A DNA stretch of 45,529 nucleotides, taken from Saprospiraceae bacterium. GTDB lineage: Bacteria > Bacteroidota > Bacteroidia > Chitinophagales > Saprospiraceae. Of this stretch, positions 17,896 to 26,496 are shown piece by piece. Made by a program: the position numbers and the translations under genes. The number at the start of each line of letters is the position of its first letter. The stretch's first letter is position 1. A model generated the notes under the pieces. That model ran no database searches. It saw only the letters and a list, made by a program, of their open reading frames with translations, and was not told the DNA's origin. Location of the stretch: contig JABSSL010000054.1 of NCBI GenBank assembly GCA_013214355.1, forward strand, positions 1-45,529. Direction: 5' to 3'.

Positions 17896-19143
17896 ATGTT
17901 TGATTACGATAAATGGCAGGAGATTTTTGGAACGATGCGCAAGCATAAGTTGCGAACGGCCTTAACCGCTTTAGGCGTGTTCTGGGGGATCTTCATGCTG
18001 ATCTTTGTCTTGGGAATGGGGCAGGGACTGGAAAATGGAGTGTATAAGGGCTTTGGCCAACAGGTCAAGAACGTGATGTACGTTTGGACCAATCGTACCT
18101 CCCAACCCTACAAAGGCTTTCAGCCAGGGCGAGTGCCACAGCTAAAGCTCGAAGACATACGTGCTATTCAGGAAAATGTACCAGAGGTGAATATGATTGC
18201 TCCTCGTCTTAACATGGGCAGTCATGTGGTGAGTTATGGGGAGGCATCCGACGAGTATGTCATCCGAGGGGAGTTACAGGATATGATTCATATTGAGGCT
18301 TTGCAATTGCATGAAGGGCGCTATGTCAATCAGCGGGATGTGGACGAGAGCCGGAAAGTGGCCGTCATTGGTAAGCGTGTGAAAGAAGTACTATTCGGTA
18401 CTGCCCCCTGCATTGGTGAGTACGTTCAGGTGAGAGGGGTACAATTTCGGGTGGTAGGTGTGTTTGGCCCCATGCAGGTAAAGCCTTGGACGGAAGAGGA
18501 TTTGGAAGCGGTAGTTATTCCGTTGACCGCAATGCATCGAACTTTTGGGATGGGAGATCGCGTGGATTACTTCATCTGTTCTGCAGAACCCAAGGTATTG
18601 GTGAGTGAAATGGAACCTAAGGTGCGAGCCGTATTGAAGGAAAGACATAATGTAGCTCCTGATGATCCCAGAGGGGTAGGTGGATTTAATCTACAAGCCG
18701 AATTTCTGAGTGTTCAAGTGTTGTTTGGTGGGATTAAGATCTTCTTATGGTTTGTAGGTATTGGTACTTTGCTAGCTGGGATCGTTGGGGTGAGTAATAT
18801 CATGCTTATTGTAGTGAAGGAACGAACCAAGGAGATTGGAATTAGAAAAGCGCTAGGGGCTACGCCGCGCTCCATCATTAGTATGATTCTTACCGAGTCT
18901 ATCTTTCTCACTGGCGTTTCGGGCTATCTGGGTTTGATTGCGGGAACATTTGTAATTGGTGGCATTGATTATTTGATGATCATTAATGATGCCGACGTAG
19001 ATAATTTTCATCATCCTGAGGTTAATCTTACCGTTGGCATTGGTGCGATAATACTGCTGGTTATTGCCGGGATGGTAGCCGGATTAATCCCGGCTTTACA
19101 AGCGGCGAAGGTACGGCCAGTCGTGGCCTTGAAAGATGAATAA
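17896..19143 (+). CDS. MacB-like ABC permease, second paralogue
   Basis: A 415-residue paralogue of the preceding gene, with the same topology: N-terminal helix (TALTALGVFWGIFMLIFVLG), periplasmic MacB_PCD domain, and three C-terminal helices with GVSNIMLIVV and IGIRKALGATP. The periplasmic domains of the two copies differ much more than the membrane parts (for example EEDLEAVVIPLTAMHRTFG here against EEEMRTLYIPISTAQKVYD there). This fits a heterodimer whose halves contact different partners. Confidence 0.9.
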   Translation: MFDYDKWQEIFGTMRKHKLRTALTALGVFWGIFMLIFVLGMGQGLENGVYKGFGQQVKNVMYVWTNRTSQPYKGFQPGRVPQLKLEDIRAIQENVPEVNMIAPRLNMGSHVVSYGEASDEYVIRGELQDMIHIEALQLHEGRYVNQRDVDESRKVAVIGKRVKEVLFGTAPCIGEYVQVRGVQFRVVGVFGPMQVKPWTEEDLEAVVIPLTAMHRTFGMGDRVDYFICSAEPKVLVSEMEPKVRAVLKERHNVAPDDPRGVGGFNLQAEFLSVQVLFGGIKIFLWFVGIGTLLAGIVGVSNIMLIVVKERTKEIGIRKALGATPRSIISMILTESIFLTGVSGYLGLIAGTFVIGGIDYLMIINDADVDNFHHPEVNLTVGIGAIILLVIAGMVAGLIPALQAAKVRPVVALKDE

Positions 19144-19163
19144 GTAGTATCTATTATTACACT

Positions 19164-19333
19164 ACTTAGTACTTTGTAACATAAGTTATTTGGAATTATG
19201 GGGAGCAGATTTTAAGTAAGCCCAAGGCTCGAGGAGGGAAAATAGCCTTAGCTACATGACCGACGAGTAACGCAGGACTTACTAGAAAGATGCCGTCAGA
19301 AACCAGAGAAATTTATGTTACAAAGTACTTAGA
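19164..19333. repeat. 17-bp perfect inverted repeat pair before the adaptor gene
   Basis: AGTACTTTGTAACATAA (19168-19184) returns as its exact reverse complement TTATGTTACAAAGTACT at 19313-19329; with one mismatch the match extends to 20 bp. The 128 bp between carry no gene. Each arm contains the near-palindrome TGTAACA. The structure could be a small mobile element with terminal inverted repeats, two operator sites for a regulator of the adaptor gene, or a long stem in the leader. The right arm ends 44 bp before the ATG at 19377. Confidence 0.65.
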
Positions 19334-19376
19334 ATAGTATAAAACAAAGATTGTTACAGAATTAACAAATAGTATT

Positions 19377-20615
19377 ATGAACAAAGGTTTGCTTTTTGGT
19401 CTGGGTGGCTTTCTTCTGGTAGCGACCATTGGACTAGTGACTTACTTCTACACTCAAAATGCTAAGGATCCGGTGGTCTACAAGACGGAGCATCCGGTCC
19501 TAACAGATATTATTAAGAAGACCGTTGCGACCGGTTCGATCAAACCTAGGCAAGAGGTACAGGTCAAACCACAAGTGTCTGGGGTGGTAGATGAACTCTA
19601 CGTGCAGGCAGGAGACTTGGTCAAAAAGGGAGATCGCTTAGCTAGAATTAAATTGATCCCGAGTGAGCTCAATGTCAATTCCGCTCAATCCAATGTTGAA
19701 TTAGCACGACTCCGCCTAGATGAAGCCAGGCGTGAACTGAAGCGCCAACAGGAGATCAATACCAAGAATCTTGATGTGGAAAGTGCGCGCGTAACGTACG
19801 AAAATGCTAAGCGTGAAGACGAACGTCAAAGAGGTCTATTTGAAGAAGGGATTATCTCGGAGCAAGACTACAATCGCTTCAAGTTAGATATGGAAATTCA
19901 AAAAGCAGCGCTGGAGAATGCCGAGATTGTGGCGGTCAATAGTCTAAAGCAGTTTGAAACCTCTGTGGATATTCGACAACAAGAACTAGAAGCGGCAATC
20001 AATAATTTGCAGCTATTGCGCGAAGGGGTAACCCGTAATTCTAAGCAGGTAGCCAATGTGGTAGTATCTACGGTTGATGGGATGGTGTTGGATGTGCCAG
20101 TAGAGGAGGGATTTAGTGTCATCGAGCGCAACAATTTCAATGAAGGAACGAGTATCGCCGTGGTAGCCGATATGAATTCACTAATCTTTGAAGGAATGGT
20201 GGATGAATCGGATGTGGGAAAGTTGAAAGAAGGAATGCCCTTGGAACTAACGGTAGGTGCTATCCAGGATATGCGTTTTGACGCCGCTTTAGAATACATT
20301 TCACCCAAAGGGGTAGACGAAAACGGCACGGTGAAATTTGAGGTGCGCGCAGCGGTGAAGCCTACTACAGAGGTCTTCCTGCGCGCAGGTTACAGTGCCA
20401 ACGCAGATATTATTTTAGATCGAAGAAAGAGTGTGATCGCGATCAAAGAACGCGATGTGCTGTTTGAAGAGGATACCACTTTTGTAGAAATTGAGGTAGG
20501 CGATCGCCAATTTGAAAAGAAGACTGTAGAATTGGGCCTATCCGATGGGATTTTAGTAGAAGTGGTGAATGGCTTGGACACTACGGCACAGGTGAAGATA
20601 CTGGCGGGAGGTTAG
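19377..20615 (+). CDS. Periplasmic adaptor (membrane-fusion) protein, MacA/HlyD-like
   Basis: A 412-residue adaptor anchored by an N-terminal helix (LLFGLGGFLLVATIGLVTYF). A split barrel-sandwich/lipoyl domain (VQVKPQVSGVVDELYVQAG and VVSTVDGMVLDVPVEEG) brackets a long alpha-helical hairpin (about 110-215, heptad-like, rich in Glu, Arg and Leu). A beta-barrel and a membrane-proximal domain follow. It should connect the permeases at 16617-19143 to an outer-membrane factor; none is encoded here. Two features decide its regulation: the gap of 233 bp from the permease gene and the inverted repeats in it, which suggest a separate promoter or attenuation. The last 4 bp overlap the gene on the opposite strand. 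Confidence 0.88.
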   Translation: MNKGLLFGLGGFLLVATIGLVTYFYTQNAKDPVVYKTEHPVLTDIIKKTVATGSIKPRQEVQVKPQVSGVVDELYVQAGDLVKKGDRLARIKLIPSELNVNSAQSNVELARLRLDEARRELKRQQEINTKNLDVESARVTYENAKREDERQRGLFEEGIISEQDYNRFKLDMEIQKAALENAEIVAVNSLKQFETSVDIRQQELEAAINNLQLLREGVTRNSKQVANVVVSTVDGMVLDVPVEEGFSVIERNNFNEGTSIAVVADMNSLIFEGMVDESDVGKLKEGMPLELTVGAIQDMRFDAALEYISPKGVDENGTVKFEVRAAVKPTTEVFLRAGYSANADIILDRRKSVIAIKERDVLFEEDTTFVEIEVGDRQFEKKTVELGLSDGILVEVVNGLDTTAQVKILAGG

Positions 20616-21094
20616 GTGGTGATTCGGTAATCGGATATGCTCTGGATATGCATTTGTGCTAAAATGAAAGTAATTCCGAGGGGCAACCATCTAGGAGAAA
20701 GATTATTTACTACGGCATAAAGCATGGGGGATACTGGTAAAAAGGCTAAAAGAATAAATATGAACCCACCAATGAATATGGCTGGGCGGATATGCATCCA
20801 ATTTTTTTTGTGCTTACGGCCGAAGACATAACTGAAAATTAAAACAAGGGGAAAGGTGAGAATTAAGCCTACTCCTTTAAAAAAGAGAGAGCCGCTTATT
20901 GACTGGAAGTAAAGCATTTGATACAGCCTTTCTAACTGGCTATCGTCTCCAGAAAGGTTTGTATCATTATAGGTCCAGGGGCCTCCAACCAAGTTTGGGA
21001 TCAGGAGGATGAGATAGTGCATGAAAAGGCACAATAGAGCCGTGTTAATAATTAACTTTCCTTTAGAAGACACCTTAAAGTGCGTTTTAGCCAA
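20612..21094 (-). CDS. Small polytopic membrane protein
   Basis: A 160-residue protein with four predicted membrane helices: about 14-34 (LIINTALLCLFMHYLILLIP), 72-90 (FFKGVGLILTFPLVLIFSY), 103-122 (IRPAIFIGGFIFILLAFLP) and 137-152. Positive residues between helices 2 and 3 (GRKHKKNW) suggest that loop is cytosolic. The family is unknown. It is convergent with, and overlaps by 4 bp, the adaptor gene; it lies 91 bp downstream of the LytTR regulator gene on the same strand and may be read through from it. Confidence 0.65.
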   Translation of the reverse strand: MAKTHFKVSSKGKLIINTALLCLFMHYLILLIPNLVGGPWTYNDTNLSGDDSQLERLYQMLYFQSISGSLFFKGVGLILTFPLVLIFSYVFGRKHKKNWMHIRPAIFIGGFIFILLAFLPVSPMLYAVVNNLSPRWLPLGITFILAQMHIQSISDYRITT

Positions 21095-21184
21095 GTAATA
21101 AATGAACTGAACGGATCATCTATAGCTTATGTTTTGGCTTAGAACGAATAGATGACTTATCCACATGGCTGCTAGCTGCTCGTA

Positions 21185-21880
21185 CTACCCCAGTAGTTTC
21201 TCCAATACCATATCCTTATACAACTGCCCAATGGGAATCTCTTTGGTCCCAATCTCAACATCTTGCTTGGTAAAGGCAGTTATTTTCTCAGTATTGACAA
21301 TAAAAGACCGGTGGATACGCAAAAACCGTTGATCCAGCTTCTCTTCCAATTGATGCAGTGGCATCTTGACCTTTATCTGGCGATCCGAGAGATGTAATCG
21401 TACATAGTCTCCCTGACTTTCTACATATAAGACAGACTGCTGCTGAATGCGGATGTTCTTCTTGTTGTACTTCAGGTAAAAGTGAGATTGGGCGTTAGCT
21501 TGAGCTACGGGAGCCGGCTGCCCAGACATCCAGGATTTGAACTTATCGATGGCTTGGTAAAAGCGATCGAACTCAATCGGCTTCACTAGATAATCGATGG
21601 CATTCAAATCAAAGCCTTCAATGGCATAATCTCGATACGCGGTGGTGAAGATAACTTTAGGAGGAAGCGTCAAGGCCTTAAGAAACTCGGTCCCCTTCAA
21701 CAGCGGCATTTCTATATCCAAAAAGAGGAGATCCACCGGACTGTTTTCTAGTACCTTGCGGGCCTCAATGGCATTTGCGCAAGAACCGGCCAACTCAAAG
21801 TCATCGAGCTGTTCCAAGTAAGTGGCGATTAACTCGCGCGCCAAGGCTTCATCATCAACGATCAGACACTGAAAGGCCAT
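21185..21880 (-). CDS. LytTR-family response regulator
   Basis: A 231-residue two-domain regulator. The receiver domain (1-120) has the acidic pair D9/D10, phospho-acceptor D55 (LLFLDIEMPL), T-A-Y switch (FTTAYRDY) and K in YLVKPIEF. The LytTR DNA-binding domain (about 130-231) contains YVESQGDYVRLHLSDRQ and RIHRSFIVNTEKI. It should be phosphorylated by the kinase encoded upstream, whose 3' end it overlaps by 26 bp. Its neighbour operon on the other strand (ABC exporter) is a plausible target, as LytTR systems often control adjacent envelope transporters, but that is inference. Confidence 0.92.
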   Translation of the reverse strand: MAFQCLIVDDEALARELIATYLEQLDDFELAGSCANAIEARKVLENSPVDLLFLDIEMPLLKGTEFLKALTLPPKVIFTTAYRDYAIEGFDLNAIDYLVKPIEFDRFYQAIDKFKSWMSGQPAPVAQANAQSHFYLKYNKKNIRIQQQSVLYVESQGDYVRLHLSDRQIKVKMPLHQLEEKLDQRFLRIHRSFIVNTEKITAFTKQDVEIGTKEIPIGQLYKDMVLEKLLG

Positions 21881-22928
21881 TCGGCTGTAATTCTAAGATT
21901 AAAGAATAGTGTGTATCTAGGTTTTCTGTTCTTAAGATAGCAGAATCTGGATACAATAGCTCCAACTGTCTCTGGATGTTTTGTAAGCCAAGGGATTCGC
22001 GATCCGAGGCCTTGGCGGGTCGTTGGTGTTTGGGCTTTGAATTTTTAATCGTGAACTGGATTTTGTCTCTTCGTGCATGAAGTGCTATCTCGATAGTAGC
22101 CTGATGAAGTGCTTCACTTACGCCATGCTTAAAGGCGTTTTCGGTGAAGGTCAAAAGTAATAAAGGAGCAATCATCACCTGCTCACCGATATTGTAATCA
22201 AAGGATACCGCTAAACGATCACCGTAGCGAAGCTCCTCAAGCGCAATGTAATTATTCAATAACCTCACCTCACCTTGAATCGGTACATAGTTGTCCTTGC
22301 ACTGATACAACAAATAGTCAAGAATTTTGGACAACTTCATGATCGCAGCCGGAGCTTGGTCCGACTTTTTCAGCGCCAGCGTGTACAGGTTATTGAGTGT
22401 ATTGAATAAAAAGTGAGGGTTAAGCTGGTTTTTCAGTGCATTGAGTTCACTCAGTCTTTTCTCTTCTTTTAATACCAGTACTTCCTTTTGATCCTGATAA
22501 TACTTCCAGGCCAATAGTATGATGGTGGGTAAAATAAACCAAGTGATATTGACGAAGTAAAGCTTGAAGTCAAAAAGCTTTTCCCAAAAGTCGTTTCTTT
22601 TGAAAAAGTCAGGATATTTCAACTCCAGGTAGAAGGTGCGACTAGCGGTGTAGATGATATGGACCAGATAAACGGCTAAGAAAAAACTAATCCCAAACGC
22701 TACTTTATACCCACGGTTCAACAATTTTGGGATGAGTAGATAAATGACCGTATAGCACAATGCGATCTGCATGAGTACTTTAATGAAGAACTTCTCAAAG
22801 AGTACGCTCTTCTCCTCAGTATACTCCCAATCCGAACTTACGTAATAGGCGTACATGATGATCCAGAAAAGAGCCTGGATGGCCACTTTTTTGTTCCTAT
22901 TCCATCGCGTTTTGGTAGGTTTTGCCAT
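21855..22928 (-). CDS. LytS-type sensor histidine kinase
   Basis: A 357-residue kinase. Four N-terminal membrane helices (about 17-32, 50-67, 76-96, 122-141) have only short loops, so it has no large extracellular sensor and may sense a membrane signal. A short coiled coil leads into the His_kinase domain with H172 in NQLNPHFLFNTLNNLY. The ATP-binding HATPase part has FTENAFKHGV (N box) and a reduced G region (RESLGLQNIQRQLELLYP). It forms a translationally coupled pair with the LytTR regulator. Confidence 0.92.
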   Translation of the reverse strand: MAKPTKTRWNRNKKVAIQALFWIIMYAYYVSSDWEYTEEKSVLFEKFFIKVLMQIALCYTVIYLLIPKLLNRGYKVAFGISFFLAVYLVHIIYTASRTFYLELKYPDFFKRNDFWEKLFDFKLYFVNITWFILPTIILLAWKYYQDQKEVLVLKEEKRLSELNALKNQLNPHFLFNTLNNLYTLALKKSDQAPAAIMKLSKILDYLLYQCKDNYVPIQGEVRLLNNYIALEELRYGDRLAVSFDYNIGEQVMIAPLLLLTFTENAFKHGVSEALHQATIEIALHARRDKIQFTIKNSKPKHQRPAKASDRESLGLQNIQRQLELLYPDSAILRTENLDTHYSLILELQPNGLSVSDR

Positions 22929-22977
22929 TGTAGTTCTGTACGAAGTAGGACTTTTTTTAGATGTCAGCGGACAGAAA

Positions 22978-23028
22978 TTAGAAGTCAGAAGTCAGTTTGT
23001 TTTCTTACAGCTGACTTCTGACCTCTAA
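22978..23028 (-). terminator. Long hairpin after the protease gene
   Basis: TTAGAAGTCAGAAGTCAG (22978-22995) and CTGACTTCTGACCTCTAA (23011-23028) form an 18-bp stem with one mismatch and a 15-nt loop. It lies 9 bp past the stop of the gene at 23037 and is the probable transcript end. The internal repetition of GAAGTCA suggests a slippage-derived or mobile hairpin family; related GTCAGAGG/CTCTGAC pieces occur near 34811 and 34950. Confidence 0.65.
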
Positions 23029-23036
23029 CTCACCCC

Positions 23037-24386
23037 CTACTTCAGTTTCTCCTTAAAAGCCTCCAAATTTTGCTGATAACCAGCCAAGTTATAGTGTTCT
23101 TGAGCAGTAGCTAGTTTTACGGCAGTTTCATAGCTTTTCAGGGCTCTATCCCTTTGTCCATCCAAGGCCAAGGCTTCAGCAAAGCTATCAAAAGCATTTG
23201 GTGACTCCGGAAAGATACGAGTATTCGCTTCGAGAATAGCGCTAGCGGTCTTGGTCTGGTTGGCGCGCAAGTAGGCGTATCCCATTCGGTTAATATCAGA
23301 TTCAATGAGTTTCCCTCCTTTTACGCCGTTTTCCAGATGTGTTAGCAATTCCGAAACGGCTCTAGGTTGTTCTTCCCAGCTACCTAATAGGTCGAGGATC
23401 GGCTGGATGAAGGAACGCTTGTATTGTTTAGCTGCTTCCTGTGCCATGGGTAAGGCCGTTTCGAAAGCCTCTTCTGAGGCTACTTTTACATTTGGGATCA
23501 CACCCGTTCCTTCCCAGTTGCTCTTGGTAACCGGATGGATGGACATGGCAAAAGGGATTTTAATACGGAAGTTGTGGGAAAGTGGGAAAAAGTCAACCGG
23601 GTGTGCGCCGCCTCTACTCGCCTCTCCAATGACTGTAGCTTTTTCAAAGCTTTGCATGGTGTAGGAAAAGTCCTCGGCTCCTGAAAAGGTTCTGGAACTA
23701 ATTAATATAAATACGGGAATGTTCGGTCTTTTCTTTCCATTGACAGGAATGACGCGAACCTCGCGAGTGTGATTGTCAATATTGAGTTGGTGATTAACAC
23801 GAGCGTACATACTGTTTAAAAGATGATCACCTTCGAAAAAGTAACTAGATACATACTGCACGGTGCTAATGCTACCTCCGCCATTGTAACGCATATCTAC
23901 GATTAGGGCATCAGCAGATTCCAATTGCTCCATTACCTGATCAATCTTCTTCTTCGCTGGTTCACCCCCACCAAAAAATCGCATGTCGAAATAGCCGACA
24001 TTGTTGTCTAGGAGTTGCACGGATTTGATCATGGGGTTTCTGTATCGGCTTAGACTTCTTAAAAAGGCACCTTCCGGATCCTCCTCTACTCGAACTTCCC
24101 TTGGAGGATATACGACAAGATGTTTGTCATTGGTAATTTCTTGTAAGGCCTTAGTTAGCGCCACCGCCAAGTCTTCCTCTCGTTCTATGCCATCAAATTC
24201 TCCCGATTCCAGGCCTTGGTCCAGCCGTTTATTCATGGCTTTGGCCTTGTCCAGAAAGATGTAATGATCGACTAAGAGTTGCTGGATTTCTCCGATCAAT
24301 TGCTTGGGGGATTGTGCCTGAACATTCGTACCCCAAACTGAAATAAGGAGACTAGAAATTATCGCTAATAGTTGAGTCTTTTTCAT
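23037..24386 (-). CDS. Secreted S41-family (tail-specific) peptidase with TPR tail
   Basis: The 449-residue product has a Sec signal peptide (LLAIISSLLISVWGTNVQAQ). Residues about 25-330 are an S41/IRBP-like peptidase: N-terminal helical bundle, NNVGYFDMRFFGGG (N129 to G141), DALIVDMRYNGGGS (159-172) and the catalytic Ser S235 in SSRTFSGAEDFSY. The usual PDZ insert is missing, as in the IRBP-like branch. Residues about 345-449 carry TPR-like helices (AYLRANQTKTASAILEANT, AFDSFAEALALDGQRDRAL). It should act in the periplasm or outside the cell; the substrate is unknown. Confidence 0.88.
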   Translation of the reverse strand: MKKTQLLAIISSLLISVWGTNVQAQSPKQLIGEIQQLLVDHYIFLDKAKAMNKRLDQGLESGEFDGIEREEDLAVALTKALQEITNDKHLVVYPPREVRVEEDPEGAFLRSLSRYRNPMIKSVQLLDNNVGYFDMRFFGGGEPAKKKIDQVMEQLESADALIVDMRYNGGGSISTVQYVSSYFFEGDHLLNSMYARVNHQLNIDNHTREVRVIPVNGKKRPNIPVFILISSRTFSGAEDFSYTMQSFEKATVIGEASRGGAHPVDFFPLSHNFRIKIPFAMSIHPVTKSNWEGTGVIPNVKVASEEAFETALPMAQEAAKQYKRSFIQPILDLLGSWEEQPRAVSELLTHLENGVKGGKLIESDINRMGYAYLRANQTKTASAILEANTRIFPESPNAFDSFAEALALDGQRDRALKSYETAVKLATAQEHYNLAGYQQNLEAFKEKLK

Positions 24387-24575
24387 GCTGTTTTGGATTG
24401 CTTTCAGAAATAAGTGGATGTTGGATCCAATACAATAGATGCTATAAAAGTACAGGCCTAAGGCATAAGAAAGGGGAAAGAGGAGATAGAAAGCGGGTAG
24501 GAGGGGGTAGAAGGGGAGTTTAGGGCCGTCAGAAGTCTAGCCTTGACAAGGGTGAGGTGGAGAGTTGGATGGTTA

Positions 24576-24628
24576 TCAGTCCATAGTCGATGGTCAATGG
24601 TTACTATCGACTACGGACTATGGACTGA
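24576..24628 (-). terminator. Long palindromic hairpin after the acyl-CoA dehydrogenase gene
   Basis: TCAGTCCATAGTC (24576-24588) and GACTATGGACTGA (24616-24628) are perfect 13-bp complements. The loop holds further nested complementarity (CGATGG...), and outer bases (GTTGGATGG / CCAACCC) extend the symmetry. It lies 33 bp beyond the stop at 24661 and is a probable terminator of an expanded-palindrome kind. Confidence 0.6.
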
Positions 24629-24660
24629 CCAACCCTCCAAAGGAGTATCCTAGAAATTAT

Positions 24661-25884
24661 CTATTTAAAAGCATTCAAGCCCGTCACATCCATACCCGTA
24701 ATCAACAGGTGAATATCATGAGTGCCTTCGTAGGTTAATACCGTTTCTAGATTCATCATATGGCGCATAATGGGATACTCATTGGTGATGCCCATTCCAC
24801 CGTGGATCTGGCGTGCTTCGCGAGCTACTTCCAGGGCCATATGAACGTTGTTGCGCTTGGCCATCGAAATCTGAGCCGGAGAGGCTTTACCTTCATTGGC
24901 CAAAGTACCTAAGCGCCAGGCGAGGAGCTGGGCCTTGGTGATCTCCGTGATCATTTCGGCTAATTTCTTTTGCGTCAATTGGAACTGACCAATGGGCTTT
25001 CCAAATTGGACACGTTCTTTAGAATACCTAAGCGCAGCATCATAGCAGTCCATTGCTGCTCCGATCGCACCCCAAGCAATACCATAACGCGCTTTAGAAA
25101 GGCAAGATAAAGGTCCTTTTAGGCCATGTACATTAGGCAATACATTGGCCTTCGGTACTCGTACGTCTTCAAAAACCAATTCTCCCGTAATGGAGGCTCT
25201 AAGTGACCATTTACCATGGATCTCTGGAGCAGAAAAACCGGGCATGTCTTTTTCTACGATCAGCCCTCTCACTACTCCCTCTTCATCTTTGGCCCAAACT
25301 ACTGCCACATCAGCCAGGGGGGAGTTGGTGATCCACATCTTGGAACCGTTTAAGATATAAGCATCACCATCATCCTTGATGTTAGTGATCATGCCATTAG
25401 GATTCGAACCATGATCGGGTTCCGTCAGTCCAAAGCAGCCAATAAACTCGCCACTCCCTAATTTAGGTAGGTATTTCTTACGCTGCTCTTCAGATCCGAA
25501 GCGATAGATAGGGTACATTACCAATGAACCCTGTACGGAGGCCATCGAACGGATACCAGAATCTCCCCGTTCAAGCTCCTGCATAATGATACCGTAGGCG
25601 ATTTCATCCATTCCTCCTCCTCCATATTCCATGGGTAGACTGGGACCAAACGCTCCGATTTCTGCTAGTCCTTTGAAAAGATGAGTAGGACATGCTGCCC
25701 GATTGGCATAATCTTCTATGATAGGTGATACTTCTTGCTTTACCCAGCTACGCACGGCATCTCTGGCCAAGAGGTGGTCCTCCTGTAGCAATTCATCTAG
25801 GTTGTAATAATCATGTGCTTGGAATCGATCTGCTGCGGCTTTGGCATTGGTAGCAGACGCTGAAACTCCATTGTTTTGCCCCAT
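24661..25884 (-). CDS. Acyl-CoA dehydrogenase, glutaryl-CoA dehydrogenase-like
   Basis: A 407-residue flavoenzyme. It resembles glutaryl-CoA dehydrogenase more than straight-chain acyl-CoA dehydrogenases: CFGLTEPDHGSNP, SKMWITNSPLADVAVVWAKD, SKARYGIAWGAIGA and the catalytic Glu in LTYEGTHDIH (E386). It also keeps the Arg in the DSGIRS segment, which in human GCDH binds the distal carboxylate. The expected reaction is oxidative decarboxylation of glutaryl-CoA to crotonyl-CoA in lysine/tryptophan catabolism, with electrons passed to ETF. The start is the ATG at 25884 (MGQNNGVS), because an upstream alternative would run into the folB promoter. It is divergent from folB with an 85-bp gap. Confidence 0.85.
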   Translation of the reverse strand: MGQNNGVSASATNAKAAADRFQAHDYYNLDELLQEDHLLARDAVRSWVKQEVSPIIEDYANRAACPTHLFKGLAEIGAFGPSLPMEYGGGGMDEIAYGIIMQELERGDSGIRSMASVQGSLVMYPIYRFGSEEQRKKYLPKLGSGEFIGCFGLTEPDHGSNPNGMITNIKDDGDAYILNGSKMWITNSPLADVAVVWAKDEEGVVRGLIVEKDMPGFSAPEIHGKWSLRASITGELVFEDVRVPKANVLPNVHGLKGPLSCLSKARYGIAWGAIGAAMDCYDAALRYSKERVQFGKPIGQFQLTQKKLAEMITEITKAQLLAWRLGTLANEGKASPAQISMAKRNNVHMALEVAREARQIHGGMGITNEYPIMRHMMNLETVLTYEGTHDIHLLITGMDVTGLNAFK

Positions 25885-25969
25885 GAGATTTTTAATTTGG
25901 TTAGGTAAAAATTCCGATCCGCGCAAAGTTACTTATTTTTATCGTCCAAAATTTAAAGTTCTACCACTA

Positions 25970-26332
25970 ATGGCAATAATTGGACTCGAGGGCATGCGCA
26001 TTTTTGCTCGCCATGGATTTTACCCCGAAGAACAGATACTAGGGACCGAATTTATTCTAGACGTATTTCTAGAAACGGATATAGACGAGGCAGCAATGGA
26101 AGACAATCTCTTCAAGACGATCAATTACGAGACGGTCTATCAGCTTTGTTTGATTGAGATGCGGACTCCGTCGAAATTGATCGAAGAGGTGTGTCAACGG
26201 ATTGTACATCGTCTCTTTGAGTATTTCGATTTCATCAGTGGGATTAAGGTGAAGATGCGGAAAATGAACCCACCCCTGGGCGGGCGTATTGATTGTGCAT
26301 CCATCCAAATTGCCTTTGGCAGCTTAGGATAA
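25970..26332 (+). CDS. folB: Dihydroneopterin aldolase
   Basis: A 120-residue FolB: IGLEGMRIFARHGFYPEEQ at the N-terminus, TINYETVYQLC in the pterin pocket region, the conserved Glu in PSKLIEEVCQRIV, and KMNPPLGG. It retro-aldol-cleaves 7,8-dihydroneopterin to 6-hydroxymethyl-dihydropterin and glycolaldehyde in folate synthesis, as a cytosolic octamer. The ATG at 25970 (MAIIGLEG) fits the family length; an upstream ATG would overlap the divergent gene and give an unrelated N-terminus. It is not next to other folate genes. Confidence 0.9.
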   Translation: MAIIGLEGMRIFARHGFYPEEQILGTEFILDVFLETDIDEAAMEDNLFKTINYETVYQLCLIEMRTPSKLIEEVCQRIVHRLFEYFDFISGIKVKMRKMNPPLGGRIDCASIQIAFGSLG

Positions 26333-26496
26333 ATAGGTTCTAAGAGAATTTTAACCTTTCTTTTTTTTCTTTAATCATTACTTAACGGAATTTGCTGCGT
26401 CTAAACCGTTAGTAAGCAAAAAGGCAATAGAGACATGGTCAAACCTACTCTCCCTCGTTTTGCCGAACTTCAAATGTCAAAGAACTAAACTAACAA

